Shown: positions 42,030 through 52,189 of the stretch, one piece after another
Layout: the number at the start of each line of letters is the position of its first letter
Position numbering within the stretch: position 1 is the stretch's first letter
Assembly: GCF_964275005.1 (NCBI RefSeq)
Contig: NW_027307657.1
Location: 186,001-250,000, forward strand
Reading direction: 5' to 3'
Origin: Diadema setosum
Taxonomy: Eukaryota > Echinodermata > Echinoidea > Diadematoida > Diadematidae
Length of the DNA stretch: 64,000 nt
Notes under the pieces: generated by a model
What the model was told of the DNA's origin: nothing
Database searches by the model: none
What the model saw: the letters and a program-made list of their open reading frames with translations, nothing else
Program-made: the position numbers and the translations under genes

Positions 42030-42673
42030 TTATTCTTATAACTAGACTTCTTGCTCTACTTTCACTAGCTGTGTACCTTTACTCAGTGTTTCATTTCTCT
42101 TTCCTCTCTCTCTCTCTCTCTCTCTCTTACACTTTTTGTCTGTTTCTACACTACTTATCTTTTCCTTTCTTTCTGTTCTGTTCTCTTCTTTCTTCTTTTC
42201 TTCTTCTTTTATTTCTTCCTTCCATACAACCCAACGGTCCTTTTCAGGACCACTAGTTTTAATTTACACATTTCTTTACAGGTTATTTCTCTTGTCTTCT
42301 CTCCTCAGGTCTACACTTTAACCTTATTTTAATTTCTCATTTTTTGCATTTCTCCCACAGGAACCTTTTCAGGATTTAACTGTCATCAATTTCCTCTCCA
42401 TTTATTTTTCTTTTCCGCAGCAGCATTTAATTCTAGGATCTACAATAGCTCCCTCTAATTTACGTCTTGAATTTCAATTTGTTCTTTTCTTCTTTTCATT
42501 GCCCCCCCCCTCTCTCTCTCTCCCTTCTCTCCGCATATTCTCACTTCTCCTCTGCTTACCCCTCCTTATTTCTGTTAATCGTCCTTTCTCCATTCATTCG
42601 CATTCCATAGTCACACTGTTCGCCGACTTCGTTCTCTTGGTTTCATGAATCTTCACTGCTCTTCCCTATCTCC
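42030..42673 (+). promoter_or_regulatory. PLE inter-frame leader, right arm between units 1 and 2
   Basis: Starts with the CTAGTTAT/ATAACTAG hairpin, which overlaps the stop codon (about 42028-42047), then a CT tract, pyrimidine-rich DNA with acceptor-like TTTACAG, CCCACAG and CCGCAG, and a C-run near 42503. Confidence 0.5.
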
Positions 42674-45600
42674 ATGATTCTCCAACATTCAACTCCTTCC
42701 TCTTCCTCTTCCCTTCTATCTCATCTTTCCCCTTCTAACGATGTCCGAACATCTTACTTGATTCTCACACTATTCTTCCTTACCACTCTCTGTGTTCCTT
42801 TCTCTACTGTCTCCACTAGTGCAACTTCAACTTCCAGCCCATTACTGTCTCCCACTCTTCACTTTTTGCCCTCCTCACAACCCCCATATGTCGCTTCCCT
42901 CTTCGTTTCTCCTCTTTCTAAGCTCTTCTTCCAAACTACGATCCGGTTAAGGACTACATACACATGGTGTCACCGCAAATCTTTCTTCCTAATTAACTTC
43001 ACCATGCAAACCTTCAAACAACACATAACCGAGCTCTACGGGGAGCAAACTCAACGATCTTCTCGCCTACTTCAACGGAACCTAGTCAAACAATCTAAAC
43101 TCTCCAATCATCTCACCTTTCTGAAAAGATGCCGAGATCACAGTATCATCCCTCCTGGTCTACAGCTGAAATCAACCATACAAACTCCACGTGCTCGACG
43201 TATTCTTCACCAAGCCGGCCTCTCCCTCACCAGAGAACGCATTGCCCATACTCGACAAGAACTTCACACAATCGATCAACAAATCAACACCTCACAAACA
43301 CACTTGTCACAAACACTACATCATGCCGACCTCCAGAAGATACAGACCTTCAACTCTCACACAGCAAGGACCACCTTCCTTCGCACCAGAGAGAAGCAGA
43401 TACGGAAGTTCAACACACTACATAACAGCCATACCCATACATACACACGAGACAAGCCGCCCGCCGCCCGCAACACAGTTGTCAATTTAAGCCAGCACAA
43501 CCTCACACAAGCCGAACACAACGTGTTATCCCTTGGGCTTAACTTCGCAACACCACCCAAGAAGATTCCTTTCACAGAAATCATACAACAAACGGAACCC
43601 AAGCTCAGATACCTGAACAAAGCCGCAGCCGACAACATTCGACTCCTTGTTACTCAAGCTCTCTCCACAGCTAAGCCACCGCAGCCCAACCTCAACAAAG
43701 AAGAACGAACAGCGGTGAAGACTCTACAAAGCAACGCATCCATCCATATCATTCAAGCAGACAAAGGCAACGCCACGGTCGTCATGGACAAAACACAATA
43801 CGAACAAAAGATACAAGACATCCTTCACACCCCCACATACACCGAACTGAAACGTGACCCGACTCCTGCCACCGAGAGGAAACTCAACGCCAAGCTCCTC
43901 GAACTTCATCGATCAAATGCCCTTCCTCAACAGCTTTATTTCAGACTCCGTGCCTCCTCCAGCAGATGTCCCATCCTCTTCGGGCAACCCAAAATTCACA
44001 AGCCATCAGTGCCTCTCCGCCCCATCATTTCTACACGAGGTTCCCCTTGCTACGAAACAGCCAAACACCTGTCAGACATTCTACAGCCACTCGTTGGCAA
44101 CACAGAACACCACATTAACAATTCCAAACACTTCATTGACATTCTCTCTCAAACTACTATCAACCCTACAGACACCCTCGTCAGCTTTGATGTAGAATCA
44201 CTCTTCACCAGCGTTCCTGTCAACGAAGCCTGTGACATCATCAAACAACGTCTCACCGATGACCCTTCTCTTTCTTCCAGAACACAACTCACACCACAAC
44301 AGATACACGACCTCCTCCTCACATGTCTCAATTCTACCTCCTTCCGATGGAGGGACACACACTACAAACAGCAACAAGGCGCAGCCATGGGCTCCCCCCT
44401 CTCACCGATCATTGCCAACATTTACATGGAACATTTCGAAAGTCACGCACTAGCCACGGCACAACACAAACCTTCACTCTGGCTCCGGTATGTCGACGAC
44501 ATCTTCACCATCTGGCCACACCAAGCAGATCAACTGGACGACTTCCTCACACACCTCAACGAACAACATTCCAACATCTCATTCACAGTGGAAACGGAAC
44601 ACAACCATTCTCTCCCCTTCCTCGATGTTCTCGTCACAAAGACCAACGCTGGCACTTTCTCTCACCAGGTCTACCGCAAACCCACTCACACAGACAGATA
44701 TCTTCACTACCGCTCCTTCCATCATCCAGCAGTCCGTCAGTCAGTACCGAACGCTCTCGTCCGACGTGCTCATCAAATCAGCGACAAAGAACATCTTCGA
44801 CAAGAACTCGAACATATCACAGACACACTCACCACTATCAACCAATACCCCAAGCACAAAATCAACACTCAAGCACCTTCTCATCCCAACCAAGCAGCCA
44901 AGGAACAGCCCATCACAACTGTTAAATCTTCCCTACCTCGGCGCCACCTCGCACAAACTACAACGCATCTTCAAGTCCGCCAACATCCAGGTCCGTCATT
45001 CATCTTCCAACAAACTTCACAATTCATTGCACTCACACAAAGACAAGCACTCCAGACACAAACAACCAGGTGTCTACCGTATCCCATGCGAATGCGGCAA
45101 AGTCTACATAGGTGAAACAGGGAGATCGCTAGAGACCAGACTGAAAGAACACAAAACATGCTACAGACGTTCGGAATGGGAAAAGTCAGCCATCGTGAAA
45201 CACGCTCAACAGTCGCAACATCGCATCAACTGGGAAGACAGCAAACTCATCACATCCATCAAAAACTGGAACACACGACGCATCAGAGAAGCCATAGAAA
45301 TTCACACACACGACACTGTTACACAGGATACTGGACTCCACATCAACAACATCTGGCTTCCTCTCATCAACAAACAATCAAACAGCAACAATGACAACAA
45401 CAACACACTCTCTCCACAGCACATTCCCCCCTCTACTTCTTCCTCTCATAATTCTTCCCCCACCTCTTCACAACAGCGCCCACGACGTCAACCGCGCCTT
45501 CCACTCACGACCACACCTATCGCTGGTTCCAGAAGACGCCCTCACCGACACAATTCATTCACACCACAGGCGTCCACCCCATCTACCAACCCGGACTCCA

Positions 45601-45866
45601 ATCTCCGGGCACGACCTACTAACAGCCAAGTTAGCCATCACAAATGTACTCCCCCACTAACACACCCAAAGAACAATAGAACGCATCAACGACCACAACA
45701 CTCCACCAACAGCCGACGCTCAGCCCGCCTGCGAGCCCGCCTTGACCGACCTCTTCCATCTAGGTCCGCATTCTCCATACATAGCCCGCCTCTCCTCAGA
45801 TCACGCTTCACTTCTGACGAAGGACAGTCAACCTGCCCGAAACGTCAAGTTCCTCGGTTCTCCTAG
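42674..45866 (+). CDS. PLE reverse transcriptase with GIY-YIG endonuclease, right unit 2 (frame split)
   Basis: The same protein as the complete units, but one extra T near 44922 splits the frame. The first part (to 45115) keeps the whole RT with FDVESLFTSVP, GAAMGSPLSP and YVDD. The nuclease follows in another frame to 45866. It is otherwise identical to its neighbours as far as I can see. The single difference could be a real mutation or a consensus error in a collapsed repeat. Confidence 0.85.
45809..45854 (+). ncRNA. Hammerhead ribozyme motif, right unit 2
   Basis: CUGACGA at 45814-45820, GAAAC at 45839-45843, GUC at 45844-45846, with the same stems. Confidence 0.7.
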
Positions 45867-46513
45867 TTATTCTTATAACTAGACTTCTTGCTCTACTTTC
45901 ACTAGCTGTGTACCTTTACTCAGTGTTTCATTTCTCTTTCCTCTCTCTCTCTCTCTCTCTCTCTTACACTTTTTGTCTGTTTCTACACTACTTATCTTTT
46001 CCTTTCTTTCTGTTCTGTTCTCTTCTTTCTTCTTTTCTTCTTCTTTTATTTCTTCCTTCCATACAACCCAACGGTCCTTTTCAGGACCACTAGTTTTAAT
46101 TTACACATTTCTTTACAGGTTATTTCTCTTGTCTTCTCTCCTCAGGTCTACACTTTAACCTTATTTTAATTTCTCATTTTTTGCATTTCTCCCACAGGAA
46201 CCTTTTCAGGATTTAACTGTCATCAATTTCCTCTCCATTTATTTTTCTTTTCCGCAGCAGCATTTAATTCTAGGATCTACAATAGCTCCCTCTAATTTAC
46301 GTCTTGAATTTCAATTTGTTCTTTTCTTCTTTTCATTGCCCCCCCCCCCCTCTCTCTCTCTCCCTTCTCTCCGCATATTCTCACTTCTCCTCTGCTTACC
46401 CCTCCTTATTTCTGTTAATCGTCCTTTCTCCATTCATTCGCATTCCATAGTCACACTGTTCGCCGACTTCGTTCTCTTGGTTTCATGAATCTTCACTGCT
46501 CTTCCCTATCTCC
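45867..46513 (+). promoter_or_regulatory. PLE inter-frame leader, right arm between units 2 and 3
   Basis: Acceptor-like CAG sites lie at 46116-46118, 46195-46197 and 46255-46257, each after a pyrimidine tract; a C-run lies near 46340. The hairpin sits at its start. Confidence 0.5.
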
Positions 46514-49500
46514 ATGATTCTCCAACATTCAACTCCTTCCTCTTCCTCTTCCCTTCTATCTCATCTTTCCCCTTCTAACGATGTCCGAACATCTTACTTG
46601 ATTCTCACACTATTCTTCCTTACCACTCTCTGTGTTCCTTTCTCTACTGTCTCCACTAGTGCAACTTCAACTTCCAGCCCATTACTGTCTCCCACTCTTC
46701 ACTTTTTGCCCTCCTCACAACCCCCATATGTCGCTTCCCTCTTCGTTTCTCCTCTTTCTAAGCTCTTCTTCCAAACTACGATCCGGTTAAGGACTACATA
46801 CACATGGTGTCACCGCAAATCTTTCTTCCTAATTAACTTCACCATGCAAACCTTCAAACAACACATAACCGAGCTCTACGGGGAGCAAACTCAACGATCT
46901 TCTCGCCTACTTCAACGGAACCTAGTCAAACAATCTAAACTCTCCAATCATCTCACCTTTCTGAAAAGATGCCGAGATCACAGTATCATCCCTCCTGGTC
47001 TACAGCTGAAATCAACCATACAAACTCCACGTGCTCGACGTATTCTTCACCAAGCCGGCCTCTCCCTCACCAGAGAACGCATTGCCCATACTCGACAAGA
47101 ACTTCACACAATCGATCAACAAATCAACACCTCACAAACACACTTGTCACAAACACTACATCATGCCGACCTCCAGAAGATACAGACCTTCAACTCTCAC
47201 ACAGCAAGGACCACCTTCCTTCGCACCAGAGAGAAGCAGATACGGAAGTTCAACACACTACATAACAGCCATACCCATACATACACACGAGACAAGCCGC
47301 CCGCCGCCCGCAACACAGTTGTCAATTTAAGCCAGCACAACCTCACACAAGCCGAACACAACGTGTTATCCCTTGGGCTTAACTTCGCAACACCACCCAA
47401 GAAGATTCCTTTCACAGAAATCATACAACAAACGGAACCCAAGCTCAGATACCTGAACAAAGCCGCAGCCGACAACATTCGACTCCTTGTTACTCAAGCT
47501 CTCTCCACAGCTAAGCCACCGCAGCCCAACCTCAACAAAGAAGAACGAACAGCGGTGAAGACTCTACAAAGCAACGCATCCATCCATATCATTCAAGCAG
47601 ACAAAGGCAACGCCACGGTCGTCATGGACAAAACACAATACGAACAAAAGATACAAGACATCCTTCACACCCCCACATACACCGAACTGAAACGTGACCC
47701 GACTCCTGCCACCGAGAGGAAACTCAACGCCAAGCTCCTCGAACTTCATCGATCAAATGCCCTTCCTCAACAGCTTTATTTCAGACTCCGTGCCTCCTCC
47801 AGCAGATGTCCCATCCTCTTCGGGCAACCCAAAATTCACAAGCCATCAGTGCCTCTCCGCCCCATCATTTCTACACGAGGTTCCCCTTGCTACGAAACAG
47901 CCAAACACCTGTCAGACATTCTACAGCCACTCGTTGGCAACACAGAACACCACATTAACAATTCCAAACACTTCATTGACATTCTCTCTCAAACTACTAT
48001 CAACCCTACAGACACCCTCGTCAGCTTTGATGTAGAATCACTCTTCACCAGCGTTCCTGTCAACGAAGCCTGTGACATCATCAAACAACGTCTCACCGAT
48101 GACCCTTCTCTTTCTTCCAGAACACAACTCACACCACAACAGATACACGACCTCCTCCTCACATGTCTCAATTCTACCTCCTTCCGATGGAGGGACACAC
48201 ACTACAAACAGCAACAAGGCGCAGCCATGGGCTCCCCCCTCTCACCGATCATTGCCAACATTTACATGGAACATTTCGAAAGTCACGCACTAGCCACGGC
48301 ACAACACAAACCTTCACTCTGGCTCCGGTATGTCGACGACATCTTCACCATCTGGCCACACCAAGCAGATCAACTGGACGACTTCCTCACACACCTCAAC
48401 GAACAACATTCCAACATCTCATTCACAGTGGAAACGGAACACAACCATTCTCTCCCCTTCCTCGATGTTCTCGTCACAAAGACCAACGCTGGCACTTTCT
48501 CTCACCAGGTCTACCGCAAACCCACTCACACAGACAGATATCTTCACTACCGCTCCTTCCATCATCCAGCAGTCCGTCAGTCAGTACCGAACGCTCTCGT
48601 CCGACGTGCTCATCAAATCAGCGACAAAGAACATCTTCGACAAGAACTCGAACATATCACAGACACACTCACCACTATCAACCAATACCCCAAGCACAAA
48701 ATCAACACTCAAGCACCTTCTCATCCCAACCAAGCAGCCAAGGAACAGCCCATCACAACTGTAAATCTTCCCTACCTCGGCGCCACCTCGCACAAACTAC
48801 AACGCATCTTCAAGTCCGCCAACATCCAGGTCCGTCATTCATCTTCCAACAAACTTCACAATTCATTGCACTCACACAAAGACAAGCACTCCAGACACAA
48901 ACAACCAGGTGTCTACCGTATCCCATGCGAATGCGGCAAAGTCTACATAGGTGAAACAGGGAGATCGCTAGAGACCAGACTGAAAGAACACAAAACATGC
49001 TACAGACGTTCGGAATGGGAAAAGTCAGCCATCGTGAAACACGCTCAACAGTCGCAACATCGCATCAACTGGGAAGACAGCAAACTCATCACATCCATCA
49101 AAAACTGGAACACACGACGCATCAGAGAAGCCATAGAAATTCACACACACGACACTGTTACACAGGATACTGGACTCCACATCAACAACATCTGGCTTCC
49201 TCTCATCAACAAACAATCAAACAGCAACAATGACAACAACAACACACTCTCTCCACAGCACATTCCCCCCTCTACTTCTTCCTCTCATAATTCTTCCCCC
49301 ACCTCTTCACAACAGCGCCCACGACGTCAACCGCGCCTTCCACTCACGACCACACCTATCGCTGGTTCCAGAAGACGCCCTCACCGACACAATTCATTCA
49401 CACCACAGGCGTCCACCCCATCTACCAACCCGGACTCCAATCTCCGGGCACGACCTACTAACAGCCAAGTTAGCCATCACAAATGTACTCCCCCACTAAC

Positions 49501-49705
49501 ACACCCAAAGAACAATAGAACGCATCAACGACCACAACACTCCACCAACAGCCGACGCTCAGCCCGCCTGCGAGCCCGCCTTGACCGACCTCTTCCATCT
49601 AGGTCCGCATTCTCCATACATAGCCCGCCTCTCCTCAGATCACGCTTCACTTCTGACGAAGGACAGTCAACCTGCCCGAAACGTCAAGTTCCTCGGTTCT
49701 CCTAG
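46514..49705 (+). CDS. PLE reverse transcriptase with GIY-YIG endonuclease, right unit 3 (complete)
   Basis: A complete 1063-codon frame, identical in translation to left unit 1 as far as I can see. Met111 is at 46844. ADKG is at about 47597, the motif-A Asp506 codon at 48029, YVDD at 48329-48340, GVY at 48908 and VYIG at 48941. The TSDEGQSTCPKRQVPRFS C-terminus is encoded by the ribozyme sequence. Intact and probably recent. It lies in tandem with the split unit upstream and a truncated frame downstream. Confidence 0.92.
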   Translation: MILQHSTPSSSSSLLSHLSPSNDVRTSYLILTLFFLTTLCVPFSTVSTSATSTSSPLLSPTLHFLPSSQPPYVASLFVSPLSKLFFQTTIRLRTTYTWCHRKSFFLINFTMQTFKQHITELYGEQTQRSSRLLQRNLVKQSKLSNHLTFLKRCRDHSIIPPGLQLKSTIQTPRARRILHQAGLSLTRERIAHTRQELHTIDQQINTSQTHLSQTLHHADLQKIQTFNSHTARTTFLRTREKQIRKFNTLHNSHTHTYTRDKPPAARNTVVNLSQHNLTQAEHNVLSLGLNFATPPKKIPFTEIIQQTEPKLRYLNKAAADNIRLLVTQALSTAKPPQPNLNKEERTAVKTLQSNASIHIIQADKGNATVVMDKTQYEQKIQDILHTPTYTELKRDPTPATERKLNAKLLELHRSNALPQQLYFRLRASSSRCPILFGQPKIHKPSVPLRPIISTRGSPCYETAKHLSDILQPLVGNTEHHINNSKHFIDILSQTTINPTDTLVSFDVESLFTSVPVNEACDIIKQRLTDDPSLSSRTQLTPQQIHDLLLTCLNSTSFRWRDTHYKQQQGAAMGSPLSPIIANIYMEHFESHALATAQHKPSLWLRYVDDIFTIWPHQADQLDDFLTHLNEQHSNISFTVETEHNHSLPFLDVLVTKTNAGTFSHQVYRKPTHTDRYLHYRSFHHPAVRQSVPNALVRRAHQISDKEHLRQELEHITDTLTTINQYPKHKINTQAPSHPNQAAKEQPITTVNLPYLGATSHKLQRIFKSANIQVRHSSSNKLHNSLHSHKDKHSRHKQPGVYRIPCECGKVYIGETGRSLETRLKEHKTCYRRSEWEKSAIVKHAQQSQHRINWEDSKLITSIKNWNTRRIREAIEIHTHDTVTQDTGLHINNIWLPLINKQSNSNNDNNNTLSPQHIPPSTSSSHNSSPTSSQQRPRRQPRLPLTTTPIAGSRRRPHRHNSFTPQASTPSTNPDSNLRARPTNSQVSHHKCTPPLTHPKNNRTHQRPQHSTNSRRSARLRARLDRPLPSRSAFSIHSPPLLRSRFTSDEGQSTCPKRQVPRFS
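49648..49693 (+). ncRNA. Hammerhead ribozyme motif, right unit 3
   Basis: CUGACGA at 49653-49659, GAAAC at 49678-49682, GUC at 49683-49685. Cleavage would fall 20 bases before the end of the stop codon at 49703-49705. Confidence 0.7.
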
Positions 49706-50351
49706 TTATTCTTATAACTAGACTTCTTGCTCTACTTTCACTAGCTGTGTACCTTTACTCAGTGTTTCATTTCTCTTTCCTCTCTCTCTCTCTCTCTCTC
49801 TCTTACACTTTTTGTCTGTTTCTACACTACTTATCTTTTCCTTTCTTTCTGTTCTGTTCTCTTCTTTCTTCTTTTCTTCTTCTTTTATTTCTTCCTTCCA
49901 TACAACCCAACGGTCCTTTTCAGGACCACTAGTTTTAATTTACACATTTCTTTACAGGTTATTTCTCTTGTCTTCTCTCCTCAGGTCTACACTTTAACCT
50001 TATTTTAATTTCTCATTTTTTGCATTTCTCCCACAGGAACCTTTTCAGGATTTAACTGTCATCAATTTCCTCTCCATTTATTTTTCTTTTCCGCAGCAGC
50101 ATTTAATTCTAGGATCTACAATAGCTCCCTCTAATTTACGTCTTGAATTTCAATTTGTTCTTTTCTTCTTTTCATTGCCCCCCCCCCCTCTCTCTCTCTC
50201 CCTTCTCTCCGCATATTCTCACTTCTCCTCTGCTTACCCCTCCTTATTTCTGTTAATCGTCCTTTCTCCATTCATTCGCATTCCATAGTCACACTGTTCG
50301 CCGACTTCGTTCTCTTGGTTTCATGAATCTTCACTGCTCTTCCCTATCTCC
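49706..50351 (+). promoter_or_regulatory. PLE leader at outer end of right arm
   Basis: Same spacer as elsewhere. It is the outermost leader of the right arm and is followed by the start of another reading frame. Confidence 0.5.
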
Positions 50352-50703
50352 ATGATTCTCCAACATTCAACTCCTTCCTCTTCCTCTTCCCTTCTATCTC
50401 ATCTTTCCCCTTCTAACGATGTCCGAACATCTTACTTGATTCTCACACTATTCTTCCTTACCACTCTCTGTGTTCCTTTCTCTACTGTCTCCACTAGTGC
50501 AACTTCAACTTCCAGCCCATTACTGTCTCCCACTCTTCACTTTTTGCCCTCCTCACAACCCCCATATGTCGCTTCCCTCTTCGTTTCTCCTCTTTCTAAG
50601 CTCTTCTTCCAAACTACGATCCGGTTAAGGACTACATACACATGGTGTCACCGCAAATCTTTCTTCCTAATTAACTTCACCATGCAAACCTTCAAACAAC
50701 ACA
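50352..50703 (+). CDS. PLE reading frame start, truncated by right array end
   Basis: 117 codons from the first ATG, ending just after Met111 (MQTFKQH) where the right target duplication begins. The left arm stops much earlier (48 nt into the frame), so the two arms have different 3' ends. Confidence 0.75.
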
Positions 50704-50715
50704 AATAGGCCTATA
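50704..50715. repeat. Right target site duplication AATAGGCCTATA
   Basis: An exact copy of 31250-31261, placed at the end of the PLE sequence. It joins host DNA of different content (TACGTACACATACT). Confidence 0.8.
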
Positions 50716-50814
50716 TACGTACACATACTATACACACAGGTATACATTATACAGCATTTTATACACGTATAGGTACATGTACTATGTACGTACGAGTACA
50801 TTGTATAATATTAA

Positions 50815-51170
50815 ATGGGTTAGTCAAATACCGGTTAGTGATTGGCTAAACACAGTCACGTGATGGAGGTACATTCGTTATGTTCGCCCATGGGCGAACA
50901 TTCTTGTTATGTTCTCCCACGGGAAAACATTTTCAATTAACAAATACCCGCGCGCACAGTGAATTTGGCTCTGCGCGCGCGAGCTAGCGCGATCGAGTGC
51001 GTTGTGCGCGTGCTGGACCTTTTACGCTAAGCGTACCATGATATCGATAATAAGGTACACGGCATAGAGCTGTATCTCTATGGTGGTACACGGTGTGTGT
51101 GGTGTACGGTTTGATGCGCCACTTTCAGAGCGTGAAATCAATTGATAATGATTGTATTTGACTAACCCAT
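50815..51170. mobile_element. MITE-like element with central palindrome
   Basis: Ends ATGGGTTAGTCAAATAC and its reverse complement, 356 bp apart. Inside, 50880-50901 is a perfect 22-bp palindrome (TGTTCGCCCA mirrored about CATG), followed by a similar imperfect one (TGTTCTCCCACGGGAAAACA). An ATA microsatellite follows at 51171-51190. Confidence 0.6.
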
Positions 51171-52189
51171 ATAATAATAATAATAATAATAAACGTTCGA
51201 CCCTCAGGGTTGGAAATTTCAAACACTTTGGGAACATTCGGTATGTTCAATTCCCCGCTAATCATCATCTACAAAGTATATACTGTACTGCGCTGCGAGT
51301 ACATTACGATTGCGCTGCCTGCATTTCGCCAAGTATGCTTGCTACCAAGCCTTTATTTTCAGAATGGTCTATTATTCGTTTGCGAATTAGTTGCTGAAGT
51401 AAGAGTATTGATGGTGGACGTTCAGAAAAATGCTGCTATAAACGATGCTTAGGCCAAAAAAAAAAAAAAAGTGTTTGTTTGCCTTTAATTGTCAAAACCC
51501 AAGAGAGTCGGTAGGTCGTTTTTTTTTTTGTTTTTGTTTTTGTTTTTTTTTTTAATACAGGGTACCCTTTTTTCCATGTCAATGCACTCAAAACTCCAAG
51601 AGATTCATTCAAATTTACGTCTTGCCAGGGCCCGGTACGCGAGGCAGAAACGCTCACTGACAAACACTTATAACGTTCATCTTTGTTAAATTTTGCAAAC
51701 AGCTCCAAAAAAGTACCTTCCAGTGAGATGCTGGCAACTGAACTCCAAACACTTTTGGTGCCATGACAGCTGGTAACGGATGCTGCAAAAGTAGCCATCT
51801 TGTGAAGGGCTGCACACTAACCCATTTTTTCTGCCGGTCCGACCTGTCTCTGTCGGACCGGTAAATGCCCCGTTTTACCATTTTTTACAGGTCCGAACAG
51901 AAAATTTACTGGTCAACAACGACAACATAAAAAAACATTAAATGACTTGCAAACTTATTTCCTTGTTTTTTTATGGATGTACCCCCCCCCCCCATGTACA
52001 TTTTACAGATTAATTTTTTTTTAAACTTGCATTATTTATTGCACAAGAAATTTAAAGACAGGAAAAAATTAGAATGTTTGTGAATTAGTGTAAAATGGTA
52101 ATGAACAAAATCAGATTGTATCAAATGCGTTTGTGACTTTTTCTAAACATCAGCGCACGAACTTGCTGCGTAACGTGCTCTTGGTGGTC
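51171..52189. other. Non-coding interval, A/T-run rich
   Basis: Holds an ATA tract, poly-A and poly-T runs and a diverged repeat around GGTCCGACCTGTC (51838-51860). A minus-strand open frame at 51436-51798 (MATFAASVTSCHGTKSV...) ends in an A-rich tail and was not accepted as a gene. Confidence 0.3.

Larger units (their letters stand above)
31262..50703. mobile_element. Penelope-like element (PLE) array: two tandem arms head-to-head
   Basis: The left arm (31262-40830) reads on the minus strand and the right arm (40832-50703) on the plus strand. Each arm holds a 5'-truncated unit at the centre, two further complete units with a period of 3838-3840 bp, and a short start of another reading frame at its outer end. 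Element 3' ends therefore face outward on both sides. Units are nearly identical: I saw only one missense difference (36830 region), one silent difference, one single-base length difference near 44922 and variable G/C-run lengths. The encoded protein has a PLE reverse transcriptase and a GIY-YIG endonuclease. A 12-bp direct duplication bounds the whole. PLEs are known for tandem and inverted partial copies; a block this regular is unusual. Confidence 0.9.

Noticed and set aside
51436-51798. Minus-strand frame MATFAASVTSCHGTKSVWSS...
   Set aside because: It looks composed but has no recognised domain, runs into an A-rich tail and lies in a diverged repeat. It could be a retroposed fragment, but there is too little to call.
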